NCBI GenBank assembly: GCA_003139775.1
Contig: PLGI01000091.1
Span: 1-49,692, forward strand
Direction of reading: 5' to 3'
Length of the DNA: 49,692 bases
From: Syntrophaceae bacterium
GTDB taxonomy: Bacteria; Desulfobacterota; Syntrophia; Syntrophales; Smithellaceae
The number at the start of each line of letters is the position of its first letter. Position 1 is the stretch's first letter. The notes under the pieces are model-generated. The model ran no database searches and had not been told where the DNA came from. It saw only the letters and a program-made list of their open reading frames with translations. A program made the translations under genes and the position numbers. Below are positions 23,548 to 32,701 of the stretch, piece by piece.

Positions 23548-24897
23548 ATGAAAGTACTGCTAATTTCGGCAAACACTCTGAGAATTCCCTATCCGGTATA
23601 TCCGCTGGGGCTGGATTACGTCGCCGGTTCTTTGGATTCCCGTTATCAAACCAAAATTGTAGATTTGAACGATTTTACCAGATCCGATGAGTTGGCGGCA
23701 TTGATTCGAGAGTTTTCTCCCGATTTTGTCGGAGTATCGATCAGAAATATTGATAACACGGATGTAATCAACTGCCGGGGCTTTCTGTCCGAATACCAGA
23801 ATTTAATACACCAGATAAGGATAAATTCAGCGGCCAGGATAATTCTAGGCGGCAGCGGTTTTACTATTTTCCCCGTTGAGTTCATGCAGGCGCTGGATGC
23901 TGATTATGGCATTGCCGGCGAAGGCGAAAGGTTTTCCTTGCTCTTGGAAGCGCTGGAAAAAAATGCGGACGCTAAATCAATACCCGGTATTGTAACGAAA
24001 GAAACAACCGGTATTGCTTATGAACCTTGGAACGGCGAAATTAAAAGACGTTTTGATCCGGAAACTCCACATACACAATTTTATCTATCCTACGGTGGCA
24101 TGCTTAACCTGCAAACAAAAAGGGGGTGCCCTTTTCATTGCAGTTACTGCACTTATCCTCATATTGAAGGCAGCCGGATGCGGTTTTTCCCGCCCCGCGA
24201 AATAGCTCGTAGCGCTCGCGAGTTGCAGGATGCCGGCGCTAAATATATTTTTATCACTGATTCCGCTTTTAACGCCAGTTATGATCACAGTCGGCAGGTT
24301 GCAAAGGCTTTTATTGAAGCCCGAGTGTCCGTGCCGTGGGGAGGTTTTTTTGTTCCCACTGTGCCTCCGGTTGATTATTATAAACTAATGGTGGACGCCG
24401 GACTGAGCCATGTGGAATTCGGCACAGAATCTTTATCTGATACGATACTTGCCAATTTACATAAACCTTTTCCCGTTCGTGATGTTTTTGCCGCTCATAA
24501 AGTCGCTCTCGAGGCCGGTCTGCACATTGCCCATTATTTTCTGTTAGGCGGACCCGGCGAAAACAGACAGACTCTTCAGGAAACATTGATTGGCCTGGAT
24601 CGTTTGGAGCGGGCGGTTTTTTTCTTCTTTTGCGGTATCCGTATTTACCCGCACACCGCGTTATATGATGTTGCCCTGCGAGAGGGTCAAATTACCGCGG
24701 AACAAAATATTCTGCCGCCCGTTTTTTACCGCTCGCCGGAAATAACCGCTCAAGAAATTATGCAGATGGTGGAAAATCACGCCAATGGCCGGTTGAATTG
24801 GATTATAGGCGCAGGTGAAGCAAAAGCAACCCGTGTTTTGCCCAAACTCTATAAACGGGGATTAACAGGGCCCTTGTGGGAGTACCTGATTCAATAA
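23548..24897 (+). CDS. B12-binding radical SAM enzyme of the lipid cluster
   Basis: 449 aa. Residues 1-150 form a cobalamin-binding Rossmann-like domain ('PLGLDYVAGSLD', 'FVGVSIRNID', 'IILGGSGFTIFP'). The radical SAM barrel follows, with cluster ligands C194, C198 and C201 in 'RGCPFHCSYC', then 'FITDSAFN' and 'FGTESLSDTILANLHKPFP'. B12-radical SAM enzymes include methyltransferases that attack unactivated carbons and enzymes that close rings. In its setting of ketosynthases and carriers it most likely acts on an acyl chain. To my recollection, relatives occur in the ladderane candidate clusters of anammox bacteria and in Desulfotalea-type deltaproteobacteria. The exact reaction is unknown. 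Confidence 0.88.
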   Translation: MKVLLISANTLRIPYPVYPLGLDYVAGSLDSRYQTKIVDLNDFTRSDELAALIREFSPDFVGVSIRNIDNTDVINCRGFLSEYQNLIHQIRINSAARIILGGSGFTIFPVEFMQALDADYGIAGEGERFSLLLEALEKNADAKSIPGIVTKETTGIAYEPWNGEIKRRFDPETPHTQFYLSYGGMLNLQTKRGCPFHCSYCTYPHIEGSRMRFFPPREIARSARELQDAGAKYIFITDSAFNASYDHSRQVAKAFIEARVSVPWGGFFVPTVPPVDYYKLMVDAGLSHVEFGTESLSDTILANLHKPFPVRDVFAAHKVALEAGLHIAHYFLLGGPGENRQTLQETLIGLDRLERAVFFFFCGIRIYPHTALYDVALREGQITAEQNILPPVFYRSPEITAQEIMQMVENHANGRLNWIIGAGEAKATRVLPKLYKRGLTGPLWEYLIQ

Positions 24898-24969
24898 TCC
24901 CAAGTTGGATTTATTCGGCAGTCGATAACTTTATTGGCAACGCATTTACGATTTCTTAAGGGGTAATAA

Positions 24970-25761
24970 ATGAAAAGGAAGTTGCTGTTTAGCAATCCGG
25001 CTGCGGTTACGGGAATAATTTTTTTGGCTGTCGCCGCGGCAGTTTTTTTTATTAACTCCCTGTTGGCGGCCGCCGTTGCCCTTTTTTATATTCTTTTGTG
25101 TGTTGTTGCTTCTTTTTTCCCGCAAAGCAATTTTTTTCTGCCAGTGATAAGCCGTGGCAATGTTGGGCAGAATCTGGTCGCGCTCACTTTTGATGATGGC
25201 CCGGCCCAACCGACAACAAGACAAATTATGGATTTGCTTGATAAGTATTCAGTGAAAGCGACTTTTTTTGTTTCCGGCGCCAATGCTTTAAGTCATCCGG
25301 AAATCATCAGGGAAATAATTGCCCGCGGGCACACCATTGGCAACCATTCGTTTAATCATAATCCCTTTGTGATGCTTAGAAGTTATAATTATCTTTATCA
25401 GGAAATATTTACGGTTCAGGAAGTTCTGAAAAAAATGGGAATACAAACACTTGCCTTCCGGCCGCCGGTGGGAATAATTAATCCCAAACTGGCCCCGATT
25501 CTGGATAAATTAGGGATGTTTTGTGTAACCTTTAGTTGCCGCGCTTTTGACGCCGGCAATCGCCGTGTTAAAAATCTTAGTTCCAGAATACTTAAAAAAG
25601 TTAAGGCCGATGACATCATCCTGCTGCACGATGTGCTGCCGCGAAGTAAAGAAGACAGCGTTATTTTATTGGCGGAAATTGAAAATATACTTTCGGGGCT
25701 TATTATAAAGGGACTGAAAATCGTTCCTCTCTCTGATTTAATCGGCAGAGATATTAATTAG
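24970..25761 (+). CDS. Membrane-anchored polysaccharide deacetylase-like (NodB) protein
   Basis: 263 aa. Two hydrophobic segments at about 12-32 and 34-52 anchor it. The NodB domain then shows 'ALTFDDGPAQP' (D75 catalytic base, D76 metal), 'GNHSFNHNPF' (the two metal His), 'FRPPVGIIN' and 'DIILLHDVLP' (motif 5). These enzymes remove N-acetyl groups from sugars, or act on related amides, with a divalent metal. All key residues are present, so it should be active. GGGGTAATAA precedes the ATG. Its place in a lipid cluster suggests a sugar- or amide-bearing head group, but it may be an unrelated passenger. Confidence 0.9.
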   Translation: MKRKLLFSNPAAVTGIIFLAVAAAVFFINSLLAAAVALFYILLCVVASFFPQSNFFLPVISRGNVGQNLVALTFDDGPAQPTTRQIMDLLDKYSVKATFFVSGANALSHPEIIREIIARGHTIGNHSFNHNPFVMLRSYNYLYQEIFTVQEVLKKMGIQTLAFRPPVGIINPKLAPILDKLGMFCVTFSCRAFDAGNRRVKNLSSRILKKVKADDIILLHDVLPRSKEDSVILLAEIENILSGLIIKGLKIVPLSDLIGRDIN

Positions 25762-25771
25762 AAAAGGTACC

Positions 25772-26630
25772 TCAAGACTTAATTCCGGCTTTCTTTCTTA
25801 TCCATCCGGGGGCAACCTTGCGGCCCGATAGTTTCTGGAATCCAACCGGGAATAATCGCTTTAGCCAATCCATCACGTAGGCGTCGGATCCGACCATGAT
25901 GCGAAGCTTATCCTTTTTGATACCGGCGATGATTATCTGTGCCGCCTTGTCTGCCGTTGTTTTTGCGAAAACCCGGTTGAAAACCGCAAGCGCTTCTTCC
26001 CGTTTAAGTGAGGTGTCCGAAGCAGGTATAAAACCTGCCGTTGTTGGCAATGTTGGTTTTAATCCCGCCGGGGTGGACGCAGGATACTTTGATTTTGGTA
26101 TCGGCAAGTTCCTGTGCCAGTGTTTCGGTGAATCCCCGAACGGCGAACTTTGCTGTGCAGTAAGGTCCGTTATTGGGATTGGTGAAGATGCCGTTCACGC
26201 TGCTGATATTGATGATGTGGGCGGAATCCTGCTTTTTGAGGTATGGGAGAAACTCCTTGCACCCATAGATCACGCCCCACAAATTAATGCCCATTAACCA
26301 TTCAAAGTCTTCATAGCTTAGGTCCTCTATGGTCTCCGTGATAACGACTCCCGCGTTGTTGATGATGATATGAACTTCGCCGTGGGCCTTCACCACGTCA
26401 TCAGCGTATTGCTTGACCTGCTTATGGTCCGAAGTGTCCACCTTATGGGTGGTAATCCGCAAGTTTTTGCTTCGTGAGCACACCATGTCAGCGGTTTCCT
26501 TAAGGCCTGTCTCGTTGATATCGGATATCGCCAGATGACAACCCTCATCCGCCAGATTCAGCGCAAGAGATCTTCCGATGCCGGACGCGGCTCCGGTAAT
26601 GGCCACGATTTTATCCTTAAGATTCTTCAC
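25772..26630 (-). pseudogene. Short-chain dehydrogenase/reductase with a frameshift
   Basis: Starts with GTG at 26630 (AAAGGAGA upstream). The N-terminal part shows 'AITGAASGIGRSLA' (NAD(P) binding), 'IINNAGVV', the catalytic Ser in 'IINISSVNG' and the YxxxK in 'YCTAKFAVRG', then 'HPGGIKTNIANNGR'. Near 26030-26040 the frame breaks; the C-terminal ~85 residues ('KREEALAVFNRVFAKTTADK', 'DWLKRLFPVGF') continue to 25772 in the next frame. So either the gene is broken or there is a base error in the sequence. All catalytic residues precede the break. It is the only minus-strand gene in the cluster and the only candidate reductase, so its state matters. Confidence 0.88.
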
Positions 26631-26844
26631 AAATGTCTCCTTTTACGCATTATAGATTCTGTATCTTTTTTCCCCGGCCTGAAATATATTTAAAAACAGA
26701 TCAAACATTTTGAACTGAAAAACTGCGAAACTTTTTTGTGAAAAATTTTGAAACGACTTCTGGATTCTTTAAGGATGTGTATTTATAATCATATCCATTT
26801 TTCTTGTCAATGTGAAATAAAGCAAACATCCATATTGTTAATTG

Positions 26845-27005
26845 TACATATCCCCCACAAAAGCAAGCTTTGGGGGGATAATTCAACTAACAAATATTAC
26901 TTTACTACGTCAGTGAGTCTCAAATCCCCATTCGCTTCGCTCAGGGGATAATTCGTCCAGCAAGTTTCAGTGCACTGCGTTTCTGAAACGTGGGTCTCAT
27001 TAAAA
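26845..27005 (+). repeat. Family B hairpin mosaic before the FabZ-like gene
   Basis: TCCCCCACAAAAGCAAGCTT, TTGGGGGGATAATTCAAC, CCCCATTCGCTTCGCTCAGG, GGATAATTCGTCCAGCAAG, the stem-loop AAGTTTCAG-tgcactgcgttt-CTGAAACGTGG and GTCTCATT. The region 26631-26844 and 27006-27075 shows no gene. Confidence 0.75.
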
Positions 27006-27075
27006 TTTTAGTTGAAAAATAATCAATGATATGAATTTATACATTTTAGCGTTAATTTAACTTTGACGTTAACCA

Positions 27076-27465
27076 ATGGGGTATAATTTATTGGAAAGTC
27101 AATGGAGTTTATTAAAAGAGATTAAAGTAGTTAATAATAATTATATTGAAGCATTAGCTGATGTGCCTGCTGATTCACCCTGGTTTTCAGGGCATTTCCC
27201 CGGTGAGCCGATTCTTCCGGGAATAGCTTTAGTTTACATCGCCGAGCAGGCCATCATCCAGGATGCGTTGGCAAAAGGTGAGCAGGTTCAGTTGTACGCG
27301 CTGAAAAGAGTGAGATTCACCCAGCCGGTGCGGCCTGGAGAAACTCTATCGCTAAACATAATCAGCGAAGAAGCGGGTGAAGAGATTTTGTTTTCCTTTA
27401 AAATTACGAATAAAGAAAATACTGTATGCAGCGGCGCAATAGTTGCAAAAAAGATAAATAAATAA
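27076..27465 (+). CDS. FabZ-like hotdog protein with Tyr at the catalytic acid position
   Basis: 129 aa. The signature 'FSGHFPGEPILPGIALVYIA' matches FabZ, with His40 in place. FabZ has its catalytic Glu 14 residues later (His-...-Glu-Ala-Met-Ala-Gln). Here that site (residue 54) is Tyr, and a Glu appears three residues on (E57, 'YIAEQA'). So it may not be a normal dehydratase: it could use E57, do a different hotdog reaction, or act as a structural partner. Later strands ('LYALKRVRFTQPVRPGETL') are FabZ-like. The ATG has no good ribosome site. It begins the second plus-strand block of the cluster, 19 bp before the second ACP. Confidence 0.87.
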   Translation: MGYNLLESQWSLLKEIKVVNNNYIEALADVPADSPWFSGHFPGEPILPGIALVYIAEQAIIQDALAKGEQVQLYALKRVRFTQPVRPGETLSLNIISEEAGEEILFSFKITNKENTVCSGAIVAKKINK

Positions 27466-27484
27466 TTATAGAAGGAGGATAGTG

Positions 27485-27757
27485 ATGCCTGCAAGTCACG
27501 ATGTAAAAGGCATTATCCGGCATGTGGCCGAAATTATTATTGAGGAACTTAAATTAGAAGACGTTACGGCGGAGACATTTAATCCGGATATGGATTTGGT
27601 GGATGAACTGGGCATCGATAGTATGGACCTTGCCACTATTGCTTTAGTCCTGCAGGATGAATACAAGATAGTGATAGACGAAGACGATTATCCCAAGTTG
27701 AAAACCATTCGCCTGATCGCTGATTATATTGAGGAAAAAATTTCCGCGAAGAATTAA
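27485..27757 (+). CDS. Acyl carrier protein, second of the lipid cluster
   Basis: About 90 aa from the ATG at 27485, with GAAGGAGGATAGTG upstream, the best ribosome site in the cluster. The attachment Ser is Ser46 in 'DELGIDSMDLATIALVLQDE'. Helix I and III are longer and more acidic than in the ACP at 22848, and the two share little beyond the motif. It directly follows the FabZ-like gene and is 16 bp from the first short radical SAM gene, which suggests that it carries the acyl chain for those enzymes. Confidence 0.93.
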   Translation: MPASHDVKGIIRHVAEIIIEELKLEDVTAETFNPDMDLVDELGIDSMDLATIALVLQDEYKIVIDEDDYPKLKTIRLIADYIEEKISAKN

Positions 27758-27773
27758 TAGAAGTTAATTGTCT

Positions 27774-28853
27774 ATGCCCATTAATAATAAAGAATCGCTG
27801 GAATCAGCCAAGCCGAAATTTTCCGAACTCTTAGCCCCGCCGGAAGTGAGAGCGCGTTGGGAAAAAGTCAGAAAATATTTTTTTCTGCGGGAATCAACTT
27901 ATGACATGTCTAACCGCTGCAATATTCGCTGCGACGGCTGTTATTATTTTGAAGGAGAAAAACAGTTTGCCAAAGAGATTGGTGACGCGGAAGCATGGCG
28001 CAGGCTGATGCAGGCCGAAAAAACCCGCGGCATCACTTATGTGGTTCTGGCCGGAGCAGAGCCATCGCTGGTGCCGGAACTATTAGATGTATGTTATCAG
28101 GAAATGCCGCTGGGCAGTATTGCCACCAATGGCTATAGAAAAATTCCGGAATCAGTCGGCTACAAAATACATATTTCCGTTTGGGGTAATGATGCAACCA
28201 GCCTGCGTGTGCGCAAAGCTAAAAATCTTTTAAAAAAACAGATTGAAAATTATAAAAATGATCCGCGCGCGGTATTTGTTTACACCTTTACACGGGAAAA
28301 TATCGATGAAGTAAAAGATGTCGCCGAAGAGCTTGTTGCCCACAGCTGTAAACTAACCTTTAATGTTTTTTCTTCGCCGGTCGGTTACACAGGAAATCTG
28401 CGGCATGATGATGAATCTTTTGCGCGAACAAGACAAATGATGATAGAGCTTTTGAATAAATATCCCCGAAATGTTCTTTTTTCCGCTTACAACGCCGTGG
28501 CGCATACTCATAAAAAAGGTTTGCACGATCTATACAGTTGTTCATATCCCCGCCGGAATCCTTCGCAGGATATCGGTTTGGGGAGGTCTTTCCGGCAATA
28601 CAGGACGGACCTTAATTGGGACAGGTCTGTCGCCTGTTGTGTGCCGGATACGGATTGCGCCGATTGCCGTCATTACGCCGCCGGTTCCGCGGTCGTCACG
28701 GCGCGCCTTTACCGCCATGTAAACAATCCGGCTGCTTTTAAATCCTGGCTGGATTATGTGGATACTTATCTGGCGGTCTGGGTGATGGGTTATGAAAAAG
28801 GCGAAAATCTTTGCGCGGAAATTATAAGTCCGCCGCATGCGGCGATAAATTAA
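27774..28853 (+). CDS. Radical SAM enzyme with C-terminal Cys cluster, first of a pair
   Basis: 359 aa from ATG 27774; a TTG at 27768 is an alternative. Cluster ligands C49, C53 and C56 lie in 'NRCNIRCDGCYYF'. 'LAGAEPSLVPELL' replaces the usual GGEP SAM-binding motif with AGAEP. The C-terminal third has 'SCSYPRR' and 'ACCVPDTDCADCRHYAAGS', giving Cys that could hold an auxiliary iron-sulfur cluster, SPASM-like. No B12 domain. It is a paralogue of the next gene (same layout: 'YDMSNRCNIRC' against 'YDVTNRCNLRC'). Reaction unknown; an acyl-ACP substrate is inferred from the ACP just upstream. Confidence 0.88.
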   Translation: MPINNKESLESAKPKFSELLAPPEVRARWEKVRKYFFLRESTYDMSNRCNIRCDGCYYFEGEKQFAKEIGDAEAWRRLMQAEKTRGITYVVLAGAEPSLVPELLDVCYQEMPLGSIATNGYRKIPESVGYKIHISVWGNDATSLRVRKAKNLLKKQIENYKNDPRAVFVYTFTRENIDEVKDVAEELVAHSCKLTFNVFSSPVGYTGNLRHDDESFARTRQMMIELLNKYPRNVLFSAYNAVAHTHKKGLHDLYSCSYPRRNPSQDIGLGRSFRQYRTDLNWDRSVACCVPDTDCADCRHYAAGSAVVTARLYRHVNNPAAFKSWLDYVDTYLAVWVMGYEKGENLCAEIISPPHAAIN

Positions 28854-28914
28854 AGAAGTCATTGCTGACAAAGACAGCGCTTTAATTGCGATTGATATAA
28901 GTAAGGATAAGTTG

Positions 28915-29913
28915 ATGAAAACCGTTAGTACATTGTTAGATAAAGACTGGCACGAAAGATACAGACGAATTTCCAGCCTTAATATCCGCAGTTCCATATA
29001 CGATGTAACCAACCGCTGCAATTTGCGCTGCAAGGGCTGTTTCTTCTTTTCTTCTGGGGAACATCAGGCGGCCCAAGAAGAAATGGATATAAAAAAATGG
29101 GAAGATTTTATCGACCGGGAAAAAGCGCGCGGAGTAAATCTGGCGATTTTGATCGGCGGCGAGCCGACTCTTTGCATGGACCGCGTTGAAGCTTTTTACA
29201 AACGCCTGCCCACATATTGCGCCACCAATGGTCTGATTAAAGTTCCCCGGGAAAAATTCCCCGACTTGATGGTGGGAATTTCACTTTGGGGCAGTAGCGA
29301 AGATGAAAAGACTCTCCGCGGGCGCGACACTTTTGCTATTTCCAGTAAAAATTATGCCGGCGACGCTTACACTTATTATCTTTATACTATAACGCCACCA
29401 CAGTTAGGAAAAATTGAACCCGTAATTAAAAGGATTGCTGATGTCGGTTTGAAAGTGCATCTGCAACTTCTATCGAATGACGAGGGCGTTAACGGCTTTT
29501 CGTGGCGCGAAGGCGAGCTCAAAGATTTACGCTCCGAAATGGACGAAATGCTGGATGGATACCCACAGACTGTGATTTCCAGTAAATATTATCACGAAAT
29601 TATCACCACAGGCAGGATGATGGAGCGTACCTTTGGTTGGAACGAATGCCCATCGGTCACCGAATCTCTGGACAATAGAAAACCACAACCCCGTCGTTTG
29701 ATCAATTTTTCTCGCTGGGCTTCCGATTTAAAAACAGTTCATCGCTGCTGCACATCGGCAACTCGTGATTGTTCCACCTGCAAGGATGGCGCGGCTCATA
29801 TGAGTTGGATAATGGTCAACAAGCGGGAACACATGCGCTCGACCAAAGATTTACAGGGCTGGATCGAAGTTTACGAAATGTTTGCCAAACTATACCACTT
29901 TATTCCTTGGTAA
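28915..29913 (+). CDS. Radical SAM enzyme with C-terminal Cys cluster, second of a pair
   Basis: 332 aa from ATG 28915, with AAGGATAAG upstream. Cluster ligands are C35, C39 and C42 ('NRCNLRCKGCFFF'). 'LIGGEPTLCMDRV' is a standard SAM-binding GGEP. The C-terminal part has 'WNECPSV' and 'HRCCTSATRDCSTCKDGAAH', the same Cys spacing as its partner with one extra residue. It differs from the gene before it by having GGEP instead of AGAEP and a 'SWIMVNKREHM' tail. Two tandem paralogues next to carriers and ketosynthases suggest successive steps, or a heterodimer in which one member is less active. Unknown product. Confidence 0.88.
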   Translation: MKTVSTLLDKDWHERYRRISSLNIRSSIYDVTNRCNLRCKGCFFFSSGEHQAAQEEMDIKKWEDFIDREKARGVNLAILIGGEPTLCMDRVEAFYKRLPTYCATNGLIKVPREKFPDLMVGISLWGSSEDEKTLRGRDTFAISSKNYAGDAYTYYLYTITPPQLGKIEPVIKRIADVGLKVHLQLLSNDEGVNGFSWREGELKDLRSEMDEMLDGYPQTVISSKYYHEIITTGRMMERTFGWNECPSVTESLDNRKPQPRRLINFSRWASDLKTVHRCCTSATRDCSTCKDGAAHMSWIMVNKREHMRSTKDLQGWIEVYEMFAKLYHFIPW

Positions 29914-29984
29914 TATCCGACATTTTTTGATATAGACACTACCAATTCTAAATCAAAGGGAACCCCGACGAATGCCGGGTGCTA

Positions 29985-30106
29985 TTTGTCATGCCTAGCC
30001 CCGCCGAAGCGGGACAGTTCAACTAACGAATTCCAGTTCACTGCGTGACTGTAATTCGAGTTTCACTGCCGCTTCAATATCATCTTTGATTTAGAAATGG
30101 TATAAC
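29985..30106 (+). repeat. Mixed repeat fragment (family B unit, then family A right end)
   Basis: GCGGGACAGTTCAACTAACG and the stem-loop GAATTCCAG-ttcactgcgtga-CTGTAATTCGAG with TTTCACT are one family B unit. It is followed by TGCCGCTTCAATATCATC and AGAAATGGTAT, the right end of family A. The two families are directly joined. The region 29914-30164 holds no gene. Confidence 0.65.
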
Positions 30107-30164
30107 ATCCCCGGTTTGCTTTGGGGTTTCATGCCATTGATATCTTTTAGGAACATTGATTACT

Positions 30165-31415
30165 ATGGCTTCCAAGAAAACATTAATAATGGGTTACGAT
30201 GCCGTGTCTTCTTTAGGGACGGATATGGAAGCCCAATGGCAGCGTGCCATAGCTGGAGATTGTGGAATAGGAAAGTTGACTAGATTTCCGCTTACCGCCG
30301 ATTTTCCGGTGCGTGTTGCAGGGGAAGTTGCGGAAGTTGATTTGCGCCCATATCCTTTTTTACAGCCGCGGGAAATGGCGCATTGGACGTCGCCGATCTT
30401 CAAATATGCCCTGCTGGTTGTGCATCGGGCTCTGGAGAAAAGCGGAATTGTAATTGGGCCGGAAATCGCGCCGCGGGTGGCGATAACGTTTAGTTCAGCA
30501 GTCGGCGGGCTGGATGCGGTGCTGCAGGCTGATCGTCTGATAATTGCGGAAGGCAAGATGCCTCATCCTTTTACCAACCCCAATTCCTGCATCAATATGG
30601 TTGGCGGCAAGGTCTCCATCCTCACGGGCGCTACAGGTCCAATCTGTTCGACTATTACAGCCTGTGCAACGGGAGTAACTTCGTTGATTATCGGCGAAAT
30701 GCTGTTACAAAGAAATATGGCGGATGTGGTCATCTGCGGTGCTGTGGATTTCCCTCTGGTTGAGCCGATTGTTGCCGGATTTGCCACGATGAACGGCGCT
30801 TACCGTCCGAAAGATGGACAGAAGGAAGAGCCGCCGGAGAAAACGAGTCGGCCTTTTTCCGTCAACAGGCGGGGTTTTGTCGTTTCCGAAGGCGCCGGTT
30901 GCATTATTTTGGCAACGGATGAATTTGCCAGGGCACATGGGCTGAAATCAAAAATAGAAATGGCCGGATGGTCAATGACTTCCGATGCCAGCCATTTTGT
31001 TTCGCCCAACTTGACAACGGTGCAAAGATGTATCGTGGAAACTATTGCCAATAGCGGATTACAGCCGAAAGATATTGATGCGGTCAATGCGCACGCTACA
31101 TCCACAAAAGTAGGCGATAAGGTAGAGGCTGACGCTCTTCACAATATTTTCGGCAAAAATATTCCGCCGGTATCGGCGAATAAATCACAACTCGGTCATG
31201 CGATGGGCGCGTCCAGCGCCATTGAAGCCATACTGGCCATGGAAGGAATGATTAAAGAAACTTTACTTCCCACGATAAATTATGTTCCTGATCCGGCAAT
31301 CAAAATTGACTGTGTTGCCGAAGGCGCCAGAAAATTGAGTCAGGAGTTTGTATTGAAAAACGCGTTTGGTTTTGGCGGATGCAATTCCTGTCTGGTCTTG
31401 CACAGAATAGAATAA
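30165..31415 (+). CDS. Beta-ketoacyl-ACP synthase (FabF-like), first of a pair
   Basis: 416 aa from ATG 30165 (AGGAAC upstream); a TTG at 30156 is less likely. The thiolase fold is complete with active Cys167 in 'TACATGVTS', His in 'NAHATSTKVGD' and second His in 'NKSQLGHAMGAS', and it ends 'NAFGFGGCNSCLVL'. So it is a true elongating condensing enzyme, not a chain-length factor. It joins an acyl group with malonyl-ACP in the cytoplasm. The neighbouring ketosynthase is only distantly similar. Two condensing enzymes could form a heterodimer or act at different chain lengths. It starts about 250 bp after the radical SAM pair. Confidence 0.94.
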   Translation: MASKKTLIMGYDAVSSLGTDMEAQWQRAIAGDCGIGKLTRFPLTADFPVRVAGEVAEVDLRPYPFLQPREMAHWTSPIFKYALLVVHRALEKSGIVIGPEIAPRVAITFSSAVGGLDAVLQADRLIIAEGKMPHPFTNPNSCINMVGGKVSILTGATGPICSTITACATGVTSLIIGEMLLQRNMADVVICGAVDFPLVEPIVAGFATMNGAYRPKDGQKEEPPEKTSRPFSVNRRGFVVSEGAGCIILATDEFARAHGLKSKIEMAGWSMTSDASHFVSPNLTTVQRCIVETIANSGLQPKDIDAVNAHATSTKVGDKVEADALHNIFGKNIPPVSANKSQLGHAMGASSAIEAILAMEGMIKETLLPTINYVPDPAIKIDCVAEGARKLSQEFVLKNAFGFGGCNSCLVLHRIE

Positions 31416-31433
31416 AAAAAATATAGTGAAATT

Positions 31434-32699
31434 ATGAAAGCACCTAAAAACAGAAAAGTATTTGTCGTCGGTTACGGCGCTGCCACCCCGCTGGGGGCCA
31501 CCTTTGAGAAAACATGGAAAAGGGCGGTAAAAGGGGAGGCGGGTTTCCGCAAGGTAACGCGTTGTAAAGTAGAATCGGCCTGCGACATAGTCGGAGAAAT
31601 TCCGGACTGGTATCCACTGGAGCTTGATTTTACCGATGCGAAGGAAGTTTATAATTGGAACGCGGCTTTTGTGATTTTGACTATGGCTGTCTGCAAAGAG
31701 GCGCTGCAAAATTCAGGAATTTCCATTGATGATCAGATTGCTCCGCGAATGGCTTGCCTCATCGGTTCGGCGCTCAATGGATCGGATGCTTTTCGTATAG
31801 CCGCGCACGATTTGGAACACCGCGGGCCGCTCAGGGTCAGCCCTTATTTGCTGCCTAATTTATGCGCAAATCTTCCCGCCGGCAAAGCGGGAATGCTGTT
31901 AAAATTTACCGGGCCGATTTTTTCGCCGCAGGGCGCTTGCGCTTCCGGCAACCATGCAATCGGTATCGGAGCAAGAATGATCAGGGATGGCGATTGCGAT
32001 TTCGTCCTGGCCGGCGGCGCGGACGCCCCTATCTTGCCGGAGCTTATTCATGGTTTTGCCAATATGAACGCCACGATCAAGGTTCATCCTGACGATCGCG
32101 CTTATACTGATCCGGCAAAAGCTTCCCGGCCTTTCAGCGTTGACCGCAAAGGTTTTGTTCTTTCGGAAGGGGCGGGCGTGGTTGTTCTCGCGGCGGAAGA
32201 AATGATCAAAGCTTACGGACTTAAACCCCGGGCCGAAGTTTTGGGTATCGGGTGGACTTCGGATGCCCATCATTATACCAGCCCTAATGCTGCTACAATT
32301 ATCCGCGCTATCCGGGAAACAATTGAAGATGCCGAATTGAAACCGGAAGATATCCAATATGTCAATGCCCACGGTACCTCCACGCCTAAAGGTGACAGCG
32401 CCGAAGTAAAGTGTCTGCGGGAAGTATTTGGCAAGAAAATAGAAAAGATTCCTGTATCCTCAAACAAGTCGCAGTTGGGACATACGCTGGGCGCGACCGC
32501 GGCCATTGAAGCCGCTTTGACCATCGAGGGAATGAAGAGGGGCATTATCCTGCCCACAATTAACTATGTACCGGATCCTGATTTTGCCGATATTGATGTT
32601 GTGCCTAATGAGGCCCGCAAACAAAAATACGAAATTTCGCTTTCCAACGCGTTTGGATTCGGCGGAACAAATTGCTGTGTTATTTTTAGAGGAGTGTAA
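31434..32699 (+). CDS. Beta-ketoacyl-ACP synthase (FabF-like), second of a pair
   Basis: 421 aa, 18 bp after the first ketosynthase. Active Cys169 lies in 'QGACASGNHAIG', the His residues in 'NAHGTSTPKGD' and 'NKSQLGHTLGAT', and the C-terminus is 'NAFGFGGTNCCVIF'. All three catalytic residues are intact, so unlike type II polyketide systems neither subunit of the pair is a degraded chain-length factor. The N-terminal half differs from its neighbour in loop length ('LEHRGPLRVSPYLLPNLCA'), which hints at another acyl substrate. The thioesterase starts 2 bp later, so these genes are translated as one block. Confidence 0.94.
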   Translation: MKAPKNRKVFVVGYGAATPLGATFEKTWKRAVKGEAGFRKVTRCKVESACDIVGEIPDWYPLELDFTDAKEVYNWNAAFVILTMAVCKEALQNSGISIDDQIAPRMACLIGSALNGSDAFRIAAHDLEHRGPLRVSPYLLPNLCANLPAGKAGMLLKFTGPIFSPQGACASGNHAIGIGARMIRDGDCDFVLAGGADAPILPELIHGFANMNATIKVHPDDRAYTDPAKASRPFSVDRKGFVLSEGAGVVVLAAEEMIKAYGLKPRAEVLGIGWTSDAHHYTSPNAATIIRAIRETIEDAELKPEDIQYVNAHGTSTPKGDSAEVKCLREVFGKKIEKIPVSSNKSQLGHTLGATAAIEAALTIEGMKRGIILPTINYVPDPDFADIDVVPNEARKQKYEISLSNAFGFGGTNCCVIFRGV

Positions 32700-32701
32700 A
32701 A

